Positions 1-6,006 are shown, counted from the stretch's first letter. The stretch: 6,832 bases of DNA from an uncultured Candidatus Saccharibacteria bacterium (GCA_948663575.1 CAPNAV010000027.1:5063-11894); one strand, 5' to 3'. Notes: generated from the letters alone by a model not told the origin. Translations and numbers: made by a program.

Positions 1-55
1 TGGCTCTTCTGGCTCTGGGGTTGGCTTCACTGGCTCTTCTGGCTCTGGTGTTGGC
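1..55 (-). repeat. Tandem 30-bp repeat encoding a Pro/Glu decapeptide
   Basis: Bases 1-25 and 31-55 match at 24 of 25 positions, a 30-bp period. On the minus strand this encodes repeats of VKPTPEPEEP at the visible end of the large protein, preceded by looser PEETPTPTP-type units (about 55-100). Such segments are usually extended spacers crossing or spanning a cell envelope. The array continues off the window, so its copy number cannot be counted. Confidence 0.8.
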
Positions 56-2643
56 GTTGGCGTCTCTTCCGGTTGCGGCGTCTCCTCCGGCTCAAAATCC
101 TTATCCATATCCTGCTCAATTTCTTCAATCGTCATCGGCTCCGTCCATTCCACATCCATCGGCACATTCTCCACATTCAACTGGAACCCACACGGCATAT
201 TGAAGTCACCCGTTTCATATCTCACGATATTCCCCTGCTCATCATATACCGGCACCAAAATCTTCACCTGCTTCTCGCCTGCCCTCTGAATCACCTTACT
301 CAGCGTCAAATGCATATCCTGCGGCGTGCTTTCCGCAATAAAGCCTTTAATGTTATACATGTAGTAAGACCGCTCTACATCATATTCTTGGTAGAAGTCA
401 TAATTAGTGTTTTCATCACCCAGCGCCGCACTTAACGCTTCCAGCAGTTGCGCCTGCAATTCTTGCGCATTCTCGCTCGAGCTTAATCTTGCGTCGATCT
501 GCGCCGGTGTCAAATCCTTCGGCAAGCCAACTTTTTCCAAAATCGATGGGAACGCCGAGATTGTCGCCGCCAAAGTCTCTGGCTGGTTGTAGCAAATCCC
601 CCACAGTGCATCAGCCGTCAGATCTCTATCACCCCAAGCAAAGCTCTTATCCTGGCCAAAGTTGTACTTTCCGCTCTTCATATCAAAGGCTTCATAGTCG
701 ACGCTATAATCCGCCTTTCCCGCCATCTCCCCAAACTCAAACCTTACATCATAGAAGATATTACCCACATCTTCTGGAGTCATCCCCTCGTTATTCAAGT
801 CTACTGGAATACCACCAGTATTCACTGCACTTGCAATTTTTTGGTAATCCTCTTGCAGGTCTTCTGGTATCTCATCTGGTGTCTCTGTGCTATTATTATC
901 TGTCGATTCCAGCTTAATCGGCTCTGGCATCTGTGCTAATTCTTGCTGTGGTTCGCTTGCGCAAGCCACCAAGCTCAACATCGATAGTGACGCCACAGCC
1001 GCCATTCGTATGCGCATCATCTTCCGCTTAAAGCCATTTCCTACTTTTGTACGCAACTTCTCAATAATATTTTTTACCTTTGGTTTGCGCTCTGCATCAT
1101 TAAGAGCTTCCTGACCTTCAGCGGTCTCACCCTTGTCAAGCGGCTGCTCCGGAGCGTATTCATCTCCAAGAATTTCATATTTTTCATTATCATCACTGTC
1201 ATCCGCCAATATATCAGCAAATGTCACCTTATCTTTGCTTTCCTCGTTTTCAGCACCTTTACTTTCTTCCGCTAGCCCACTCAGATACGCATTATACTCA
1301 GCCATCCTTGGATCATCCGGAGACATTCTCTCATCATAGTCTTCTCTGCGAACCGGATTCCCCGCGCGATTCTGCTCGACCATCCCCATAATGTGTTGCA
1401 TTCTTGCCGCCGCTTCCGCCTCTTCGATACTGTCATACCATGCGCCTTTCTCCGACGCTGCAAACTCATTTTCCCGCTGCAAGCGTTCATACTCTTCCTT
1501 CTCTTGCTTCTGCAAAATACGCAGCGCCGTCATATCGCCTAGCTGGTCCGCCACTATCTCCGCCGCCTGTCGCTGTAGCAATCGTGCCGTCCTCTGTTCT
1601 GGCGTCAAGAACGTCAATTCGCCAATATCCATGAAGTTCGGCGTTTCCTCAGCCTCCTCGGCTTTTTGTACCTCTGCTCCATTTTGCACCAGTACCTCGT
1701 TCACCGTATCGTTCATCAACTCAGCTGGATCATTTCCTACCAAGCTATTTAGCATCGTCTGCCTTCTCTGCATCGACGCCAAATCACCCTTAGCCTCTTC
1801 AATCCTCCTCTGGCTCGCCACACGCATTTCCGGATCAAAATAAGTATGCCGACTCATATTGTCGATTTCCAGCATCAAGTGCGCAATGTCTTTCGAATAA
1901 TCTTCTACCGCTTGCTCGATTGTTCGCCCATCCAAAATATTCGCAATCTCTGCCTGCGCCGATTCATAGTTTACGTCGCGCGCCGCCTGCATCCGCTCGA
2001 GTTGCTCCGCATCCGCCGGGTCCTCATCCGCCATACCCGCTGCCTCTAGGTTAGCCATCGTCTCTTCAGAATACGCTGGATTTCCCATCCGATCCGTCGC
2101 CGCCTCGACTACAGTTGCCCCCTCCATGTTCTCATTACCACCATCATCAGCCCCAGCTGTCTTAAATCTCTCCGTCACCGTAGGCTCATCCATCTCAATC
2201 GCAGCTGCGTCCTCACCTTCAGCCTTCTCGGTATTCTCGACCTTCTCAATCTCTTCTCTTTTTGGCGCTGCTTCCTTAACCTTCTTAGTCTCCTCGACCT
2301 TCGCGCCTTCCTTGAGTTCCGCTTCCAAAGCTTTTTTTCGTGCCTTCAAACGCAACAACTTATCATCCAGCTTATACCATTTTGTATATCGCTGGTCGAG
2401 ATCTCGCTCCATACGCTCTGCCTTATGCTTGCGCTTCGGCTTCATCGTATTGAATTGATTGTCAGCATTATTCAGTTTTTCTTCAAAAACTTCTAGCTCA
2501 TCTTCCAGCTTTTCAATCTGCTTATTCAAATCTGCAATTTCCGCCCGAATCACTTGGCTACCGCGTTTTCGCTCCTGCTCCCGCAGCTCCGCCGAGTTCA
2601 GCTCTCGCTCCGCACTATTTCTGTTAAATTTCTCTCCTGCCAT
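1..2643 (-). CDS. Very large coiled-coil protein with internal lipobox and Pro/Glu repeats, C-terminus beyond the window
   Basis: The frame is open from ATG 2643 to the window edge, giving 881 residues without a stop; the end lies outside. The start has GAGGGA about 8 nt upstream and lies one base after the stop of the preceding gene, so the two are probably translationally coupled. Visible layout: residues 1-115 are a Lys/Glu/Arg-rich coiled coil (for example ADLNKQIEKLEDELEVFEEK); 115-200 acidic and probably disordered; 200-450 mostly helical and charged; 450-520 acidic; 520-547 basic (KRKMMRIRM); 548-560 a short hydrophobic run ending in the lipobox LVAC with Cys561; 580-830 a possibly folded domain with Tyr-, Trp- and Cys-containing stretches; then Pro/Glu/Thr repeats. 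I do not recognise the family. A membrane-anchored protein with a large cytoplasmic N-part and an exported C-part is an inference. Codon use strongly favours G-ending codons, like its upstream neighbours. Confidence 0.9.
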   Translation of the reverse strand, partial: MAGEKFNRNSAERELNSAELREQERKRGSQVIRAEIADLNKQIEKLEDELEVFEEKLNNADNQFNTMKPKRKHKAERMERDLDQRYTKWYKLDDKLLRLKARKKALEAELKEGAKVEETKKVKEAAPKREEIEKVENTEKAEGEDAAAIEMDEPTVTERFKTAGADDGGNENMEGATVVEAATDRMGNPAYSEETMANLEAAGMADEDPADAEQLERMQAARDVNYESAQAEIANILDGRTIEQAVEDYSKDIAHLMLEIDNMSRHTYFDPEMRVASQRRIEEAKGDLASMQRRQTMLNSLVGNDPAELMNDTVNEVLVQNGAEVQKAEEAEETPNFMDIGELTFLTPEQRTARLLQRQAAEIVADQLGDMTALRILQKQEKEEYERLQRENEFAASEKGAWYDSIEEAEAAARMQHIMGMVEQNRAGNPVRREDYDERMSPDDPRMAEYNAYLSGLAEESKGAENEESKDKVTFADILADDSDDNEKYEILGDEYAPEQPLDKGETAEGQEALNDAERKPKVKNIIEKLRTKVGNGFKRKMMRIRMAAVASLSMLSLVACASEPQQELAQMPEPIKLESTDNNSTETPDEIPEDLQEDYQKIASAVNTGGIPVDLNNEGMTPEDVGNIFYDVRFEFGEMAGKADYSVDYEAFDMKSGKYNFGQDKSFAWGDRDLTADALWGICYNQPETLAATISAFPSILEKVGLPKDLTPAQIDARLSSSENAQELQAQLLEALSAALGDENTNYDFYQEYDVERSYYMYNIKGFIAESTPQDMHLTLSKVIQRAGEKQVKILVPVYDEQGNIVRYETGDFNMPCGFQLNVENVPMDVEWTEPMTIEEIEQDMDKDFEPEETPQPEETPTPTPEPEEPVKPTPEPEEP

Positions 2644-2644
2644 A

Positions 2645-3379
2645 CTACATTCCCTCTCCGGTTATCGCATTCATTATATTCGTTGTATTCGCACTACCAG
2701 CGCCATTTATATTATTGACTACATTCGCATCATTCACTGCATCTACACCCGCTGCTGACACTACTGACACCGTCTGCGGTTCTTGCGCTGTTGTTGCTGT
2801 CGGCTTTTCTACCGTTGGGACTACTGGTGCCGTTACCGCTGCTGGCGCTTCCGCTTGCTCCACCGCCTGCATCATCCCTGCTTGCGCCTGTTTCAAAGCA
2901 TTTTCCAAACTCCCCACCTGAGGAGCAGCATTCTGAGCATTGTTATTTTGTTCATTACTAGTCATGGCACCATTCTGCGCAGTCGCAATCTGCTCTTTCG
3001 CCCCCGAGTTTTCCGTCTTTTTCTTCGGCTCTCTTGCCGCCGGAATCGGCACCTCAATTTCGCCTGCCAAATAACTATCTCTAAAGTCTTTCAGCCCACG
3101 CATATAGACAGCTTTAAAGTCCACTCCCGACCCATCCAATAGCGTATCGACTTGCTCCTCGGTCACTTCGCCGTCTAGTAGCTTTTCTAGCTCAATAATT
3201 TTATCATCCGGAAGTGACATAATCACCGCCTCTTCAAGGCGATTACTCATCTCATCAACCAAATTTCGACGAAGTCTCCCTCTTTGGTCGTTCGTCAGAC
3301 CAGTGATTCCCTTGTCTACGATAAGCTTATCCGCAAACGCAATCATGGCCCTTTCTTCATTAAATTTTAATCCTGGCAT
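2645..3379 (-). CDS. DUF5663-like protein with Ala/Asn/Thr-rich disordered tail
   Basis: This is a 244-residue protein. I chose ATG 3379 because AGAAAGG (3397-3391) lies 11 nt upstream. The in-frame GTG at 3391, which would add MHQK, overlaps that ribosome site and is unlikely. Residues 5-108 form a compact helical, charged region (FADKLIVDKGITGL, then RRNLVDEMSNRLEEAVIMSLPDDKIIELEKLLD) whose pattern I recall from DUF5663, a small domain of unknown function in CPR bacteria; this is recognition by eye, not a profile search. Residues 118-244 are low-complexity Ala, Gln, Asn, Thr and Val with no membrane segment, probably disordered. It has its own strong promoter and is first in an operon with the large coiled-coil gene, whose start follows its TAG by one base. 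The tight coupling suggests that the two products act together, but the function is unknown. Confidence 0.85.
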   Translation of the reverse strand: MPGLKFNEERAMIAFADKLIVDKGITGLTNDQRGRLRRNLVDEMSNRLEEAVIMSLPDDKIIELEKLLDGEVTEEQVDTLLDGSGVDFKAVYMRGLKDFRDSYLAGEIEVPIPAAREPKKKTENSGAKEQIATAQNGAMTSNEQNNNAQNAAPQVGSLENALKQAQAGMMQAVEQAEAPAAVTAPVVPTVEKPTATTAQEPQTVSVVSAAGVDAVNDANVVNNINGAGSANTTNIMNAITGEGM

Positions 3380-3412
3380 TTTTTGGTGCACCTTTCTACA
3401 TGACTTTTCTCC

Positions 3413-3441
3413 AGTTTAGCACAAGGATAATGCACTGTCAA
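3413..3441 (-). promoter_or_regulatory. Sigma-70-type promoter of the DUF5663-like operon
   Basis: On the minus strand, TTGACA (3441-3436) is followed by a 17-nt spacer and TAAACT (3418-3413). The spacer ends in TGC, giving an extended -10. Transcription would begin near 3406, leaving a 5' leader of about 27 nt that contains the AGAAAGG ribosome site. The -35 is a perfect consensus. It lies in the 122-base gap between the two genes, so the downstream pair can be expressed independently of the 3502-4050 gene. No hairpin terminator is visible in the gap. Confidence 0.85.
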
Positions 3442-3501
3442 ATCACATATGGTTATTTCACCTCAATCTTCAATCTGTTTTATTTATTTTTAAACTTCCG
3501 G

Positions 3502-4050
3502 CTAATTCTCTTCCTCCGCCAAAAACTGCCTCAAAGCCGCCACGGTTCGCTCAAATCCGCCTTTATCCATATTTACGCTAATATAATCATCATGTGTCAA
3601 CTTTCGTCCGCGCTGAAGTTCGGCCGGCTTTTCCGCTATGTGTTCATTATTACGCACCGCAAAATAATTTTCTCCCGCACCCCAAACATGATATTCATAT
3701 CTAAACTTATTGAATATATTCTGCGCTTTTTCTGCCGCCTCCACAAAAGACTTCGCCGCGTTTTTAAAACTCCCACCGTTCTGCAAGATCCATTCCTCCA
3801 CTCCTACTCCACCCATGCCGCCTTTTTCGTCCGCATTCTCCGCCTCATTCGAAGAACTTGGCAAATACGCTTTCGCCGCCCCTAGCACCTCTTTTGCCTG
3901 AATAACATTCGCCCGCACTAATTTCTCACGCATTGGATTTTGCTCTCGCATCGCCTCAAAACGATCCGCCAAGCTCTGATTCTCAGCGTACCGCATTCGG
4001 TTCGTCCTTTGCACCAAACTCACATCCACATCCACCGCCCGTCCATTCAC
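3502..4050 (-). CDS. Hypothetical protein, 182 residues, probable GTG start
   Basis: I do not recognise this protein. GTG 4050 is preferred as start because GGAGGAGAGG (4067-4058) lies 7 nt upstream, an excellent Shine-Dalgarno site. An ATG at 4071 in the same frame would have its GAGAGGG directly abutting and is weaker. The protein is soluble-looking: residues 10-60 are charged and helical (RMRYAENQSLADRFEAMREQ), 60-80 is a Ser/Gly/Glu-rich linker, 82-122 is helical, and the C-terminal third has aromatic residues (FRYEYHVWG) and ends in a helix with LRQFLAEEEN. No signal peptide or membrane span is seen. The in-frame codon before ATG 4071 is only four codons from a stop, so the frame cannot extend further upstream. 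It may instead be the C-terminal part of a longer protein begun at 4445 and separated by frameshifts. Confidence 0.8.
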   Translation of the reverse strand: MNGRAVDVDVSLVQRTNRMRYAENQSLADRFEAMREQNPMREKLVRANVIQAKEVLGAAKAYLPSSSNEAENADEKGGMGGVGVEEWILQNGGSFKNAAKSFVEAAEKAQNIFNKFRYEYHVWGAGENYFAVRNNEHIAEKPAELQRGRKLTHDDYISVNMDKGGFERTVAALRQFLAEEEN

Positions 4051-4445
4051 CTGCGCACCTCTCCTCCGCATCCCTCTCAGTTATATTCTCCGCCACAACT
4101 TCACCTCCAACCTTTTCCCCAGTCTCAGCCTCATTCCCCATCCAGGACTCATCAACAAGCCCAGCCCCTGCGCCAGCCATCTCTTCCCGACCTGCAGTTC
4201 GGGATTCAACCCTCTCGGCCTCAGCTTTATCCTCAACGCTCCTCTTATCCTCCCAACCAGCATTTTCAAGATTTCGCCTCGCTCTATTCCCCCTTCGCTT
4301 ATTTACATCTTTTCCGCTTGCAACACCCTCGCCACCAACTCCTTTTATCGCAATCTCTCCCAATTTCTCAGCCAACCCCCCGCGACTCTACACTTTTTTC
4401 ATTCTCTGCTTTTCTACTGAAACTTTCTCCACGATTTTTGTTCAT
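3983..4445 (-). pseudogene. Frameshifted N-terminal coding segment upstream of the 182-residue gene
   Basis: ATG 4445 opens a frame (MNKNRGESFSRKAENEKSVE) that meets TGA at 4370-4368, just after a run of six G on the coding strand (4381-4376). If one G is dropped, the frame continues for about 130 codons to TGA at 3983-3985. Those codons give a charged Lys/Glu/Arg/Ala-rich protein (KRRGNRARRNLENAGWEDKR; GEKVGGEVVAENITERDAEE) with codon use like the neighbouring genes. The best start available inside that second frame, TTG 4375, directly abuts the G run and lacks a spaced ribosome site, so the frame is best explained as a continuation of the 4445 ORF. Near 4060 coding character switches to the frame of the 182-residue gene, and the last 25 codons here (Gly/Cys-rich) look like read-out. 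Options are a decayed gene, a phase-variable G tract, a sequence error, or a separate gene overlapping its neighbour by 68 bases. Confidence 0.55.
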
Positions 4446-4479
4446 ATTTTTACTAGGCCTCTCTTTTGCTTATTTTCTC

Positions 4480-4488
4480 ATTATAGCA
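4480..4488 (-). promoter_or_regulatory. Extended -10 promoter for the 4445/4050 transcription unit
   Basis: The minus strand reads TGCTATAAT (4488-4480), a perfect -10 hexamer with the TGn extension. No good -35 is found at 16-18 nt, which is normal for extended -10 promoters. The start point would be near 4474, giving a leader of about 29 nt before ATG 4445 with GAGAGG in it. Confidence 0.65.
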
Positions 4489-4500
4489 TAACCAAAAAGT

Positions 4501-4528
4501 CTATAGTCTTACCATCTATCATCCTCCT
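4501..4528 (-). promoter_or_regulatory. Perfect Shine-Dalgarno with a four-codon mini-ORF
   Basis: AGGAGG (4528-4523) is followed after 7 nt by ATG 4515 and then GTA AGA CTA TAG, encoding only MVRL. The initiation signal is as good as any in the window but leads to an immediate stop. It lies just upstream of the 4480-4488 promoter, so a transcript covering it would have to begin further right; I see no convincing promoter for that. It could be the surviving start of a deleted gene or a minimal leader. Confidence 0.35.
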
Positions 4529-4697
4529 ATAATAAGTTCTAAGCTCAGCTCTAAGGTAAGCGCATTTAGATTTTTCACTCTTCCCCCATTAGATGAGTAA
4601 CAAGTTCAATACTGAGAGTGAACCCATTTGGACTAGTTCACAATCCTATCATCCGCTATTCTTCTAGAGCATCATTCCGCAAATCCCGCCACACCAG
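4529..4697. other. Non-coding stretch, no gene identified
   Basis: No frame with both a start and a usable length is present. There is a 6-bp inverted repeat GTGAAC...GTTCAC within 4616-4645. A short minus-strand open tail, ending in TAG at 4656-4658, lies next to the terminator. The 3' part (about 4679-4696) ends in a CCA-like string, but no tRNA fold could be built. Confidence 0.4.
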
Positions 4698-4724
4698 AAA
4701 AACCGAACATTACGTTCGGTTTTT
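4698..4724 (-). terminator. Bidirectional intrinsic terminator
   Basis: This is a perfect 11-bp stem: AAAAACCGAAC (4698-4708) pairs with GTTCGGTTTTT (4714-4724) around the loop ATTAC. The A-run on one arm and T-run on the other make it usable in both directions. The minus-strand gene 4891-5193 is the nearest transcript entering it, with its stop about 166 bases upstream. No plus-strand gene that would need it was found. Confidence 0.85.
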
Positions 4725-4890
4725 CAATTTTCATCTTTCCTCCTTTTATAATATCTGCTTTATACTTTTGTTTAACTAGAAGTTTTGTTCAAAACTCTAA
4801 TCTATATTTTTCTCTCCGTTTATGTTTTATAAAAAATTATTAATATATTGCAAACTTATTTTATCGAATCTACGATTCTATTTATTCCTA
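4725..4890. other. AT-rich non-coding 3' region of the 4891-5193 gene
   Basis: This is very AT-rich sequence with no ORF. It contains two weak hairpins, AGTTTT/AAAACT at 4781-4796 and GAATC/GATTC near 4866-4878. Neither has a proper T-tract, so transcription of the small gene most likely ends at 4698-4724, leaving a long 3' untranslated region. Confidence 0.4.
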
Positions 4891-5193
4891 TTAAGCTACC
4901 TCCATTTTTAAGCTTTTCATTGTTAGAATCTTTCGGCCGACCGACATACGTTTTGCTCGCCTGAGCGCCTCTTTAACTTTTGGATTTTGACTCTCTATAT
5001 CTGAACCGCTATATTCTCCTTCCTTTTTGTTTGACGATTCCATCAGCTGAAAGTCACTCCAATCGCCTTTACCGGATCGCGCTAAACCAGCATTTTCTAT
5101 GTCAAAAACATTTACTGTTTTTAAAATGGTCGCACCAATCTTTCGCTTTACATTGGTTTCTCCTTTCTGTTTAATGTTTAGTTTTTCGCTCAT
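4891..5193 (-). CDS. Small basic hypothetical protein, 100 residues
   Basis: The start is ATG 5193 with AAGGA seven nt upstream. A near-consensus promoter lies about 180 bases further up and a strong terminator lies downstream, so this is a complete monocistronic unit. The protein begins MSEKLNIKQKGETNVKRKIG and is rich in Lys, Glu and Ser. A more hydrophobic stretch (ATILKTVNVFDIENAG) is followed by a polar middle part and a basic C-terminal helix (KVKEALRRAKRMSVGRK). There is no signal peptide, membrane segment or cysteine. I do not recognise a family. The basic helical tail would fit nucleic-acid or membrane-surface binding, but this is only a guess. Base composition is more AT-rich than in the left-hand genes, which may mark it as an accessory or acquired gene. 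Confidence 0.7.
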   Translation of the reverse strand: MSEKLNIKQKGETNVKRKIGATILKTVNVFDIENAGLARSGKGDWSDFQLMESSNKKEGEYSGSDIESQNPKVKEALRRAKRMSVGRKILTMKSLKMEVA

Positions 5194-5342
5194 GGTTTGT
5201 TCCTTTTTGTTTTATGCTTAGTAATTGACTTTTACAATTACGCTTATATTTTGTTTATTTTTCAATATCCGCTTACACTTTTATTTTTTTACGAATATTT
5301 TATATTTTTGTTTGTTAGATGTGTTTGTTTTGTTATCTAACT
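5194..5342 (-). promoter_or_regulatory. Long A-rich 5' leader of the 4891-5193 gene
   Basis: If transcription starts near 5342 the leader is about 149 nt, long for this compact genome type. It is strongly A-rich on the RNA strand. It contains a perfect 7-bp hairpin GTAATTG/CAATTAC (within 5221-5241) close to the ribosome site and an outer pair TTAGAT/ATCTAA near its 5' end. The string TAAGCATAAA occurs both beside the ribosome site (about 5211-5220) and just upstream of the promoter (about 5383-5392). No known riboswitch was recognised. Confidence 0.45.
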
Positions 5343-5348
5343 GTCTTA

Positions 5349-5377
5349 ATGTTAGCACACATGCTTAAAAAAGTCAA
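5349..5377 (-). promoter_or_regulatory. Sigma-70-type promoter of the 4891-5193 gene
   Basis: On the minus strand, TTGACT (5377-5372) is followed by a 17-nt spacer and TAACAT (5354-5349). The spacer ends in TGC, giving an extended -10, the same design as the promoter at 3413-3441. The predicted start point is near 5342. Confidence 0.8.
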
Positions 5378-5389
5378 TACCCTTTATGC

Positions 5390-5440
5390 TTATTTTCTCG
5401 TTAAAGTCAATTTTACAGAGGTAACTTCATTAAATTTCAT
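5390..5440 (-). CDS. Possible 16-residue small ORF or leader peptide
   Basis: ATG 5440 is preceded by a perfect AGGAGGG (5455-5449) with an ideal 8-nt spacer and encodes MKFNEVTSVKLTLTRK before TAA. The initiation signal is the strongest evidence; the peptide resembles nothing I know. The stop lies only about 12 bases upstream of the -35 of the next promoter, so it could be an independent small gene, a leader peptide, or the surviving first codons of a gene removed by deletion. Confidence 0.4.
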   Translation of the reverse strand: MKFNEVTSVKLTLTRK

Positions 5441-5516
5441 TTCAAAATCCCTCCTATACACACCACTTTTTTGACAAAATACAAGCCCACTCACATTGTC
5501 GGATCATCACTACGCC

Positions 5517-5548
5517 GCTATTTTATAGCTACTTTCAGTCGTTTCGAC
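5517..5548. promoter_or_regulatory. Pair of perfect short palindromes, possible operator
   Basis: GCTATTTTATAGC (5517-5529) and GTCGTTTCGAC (5538-5548) are both perfect dyads around a TTT centre, with centres 20 bp apart, about two helical turns. They lie upstream of the minus-strand ORF at 5440. The first overlaps a TATAAA string (5527-5522) that could be its -10. This spacing is typical of dimer-binding operators, but binding is inferred. Confidence 0.4.
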
Positions 5549-5594
5549 CACCCTTTCAAAAATACTCAATAAATATATTAGTATGTATCATTAT

Positions 5595-5915
5595 TCTATT
5601 ATTAGTAGAGACTAGGCAGTGGAGGGATTAGGCAAAAAGATAAGTGTTATTGTCCATAGGATAAGTATAGTTATTCCCCACCCAAAGATAATTCGCCCCA
5701 TTTATCCATCTCCCGTTCACGGTCGTCGACCAATAAAAACCGCCTCTACCTCGCAACAAAATATCATCTTCATCAGTATAATTATTTCTCCCTGCCCGCA
5801 TTATAAATAACGGCGCCAATCCAACATCATGCGTAGCACTACCATCATCAGGTAGCGTAACGCCCATATTACTCATCCAATCAGCCCCGCCACTAGTTTC
5901 TTTATCGCTCACCAA
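5595..5915 (-). pseudogene. FISUMP-like C-terminal module, minus copy, with internal stop
   Basis: The frame from TTG 5915 encodes VSDKETSGG..., then W..NMGVTLP, a GFYWSTTVNG core and ANYLWVG, matching the usual end of FISUMP domains (Fibrobacter succinogenes major paralogous domain, found in surface-exposed and often lipid-anchored proteins). It hits TAA at 5630-5628, yet the same frame then gives SLHCLVSTNNR (5627-5595). This is one residue different from SLRCLVSTNNR in the plus copy, where the aligned codon is AAT (Asn) instead of TAA. The plus copy stops right after this motif; here an extra A removes that stop. There is no start codon with a ribosome site and no N-terminal domain. It is a fragment: either a decayed gene or a silent cassette. 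Confidence 0.65.
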
Positions 5916-5953
5916 ACACTATACTTTTGCATATACCTAAAACTACCTCTTAT

Positions 5954-5973
5954 TTTTCCACAACTTTTCCACA
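5954..5973 (+). other. Two tandem DnaA-box-like 9-mers
   Basis: TTTTCCACA occurs at 5954-5962 and again at 5965-5973, an 11-bp period. Each fits the DnaA-box consensus TTWTNCACA. No replication gene, AT-rich unwinding array or further boxes are nearby, so this may be chance in T-rich DNA, or a DnaA-titrating or regulatory site. Confidence 0.3.
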
Positions 5974-6006
5974 AGCAATTCATCTTATTTTGTCTAGCGC
6001 CACGCA

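Noticed and set aside
21..2458. Many plus-strand open frames of 60-150 codons opposite the large gene
   Set aside because: They are Ser/Leu/Pro-rich translations of the complement of one continuous 881-codon minus-strand frame with consistent codon use and a ribosome site.
4081..4269. Minus-strand 62-codon frame inside the frameshifted segment
   Set aside because: It is in the frame of the 182-residue gene but Arg/Leu/Gly-rich and closed by TAA just before 4071. The overlapping charged frame has the coding character.
3400..4532. Plus-strand frames of up to 199 codons over the minus-strand genes
   Set aside because: They are rich in Ser, Pro, His and Phe, lack ribosome sites, and lie opposite frames with better start signals and promoters.
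4640..4696. Possible 3' half of a tRNA (AATCCCGCCACACCA) as an integration site
   Set aside because: No T-loop consensus and no matching 5' acceptor strand can be found, so no cloverleaf forms.
4656..4697. Short minus-strand tail reading LVWRDLRNDALEE before TAG, next to the terminator
   Set aside because: Protein-like, but only 13 codons, with no start, and abutting the hairpin. It could be a truncated gene end, which is too short to support.
5473..5500. Plus-strand TTGACA with a possible -10, and the GACAA/TTGTC inverted repeat around it
   Set aside because: The hexamer at the right distance (CATTGT) is poor and no plus-strand gene follows.
5619..5810. Plus-strand 63-codon frame over the minus FISUMP-like copy
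   Set aside because: The opposite strand shows clear homology to the plus-strand copy, so this is a shadow.
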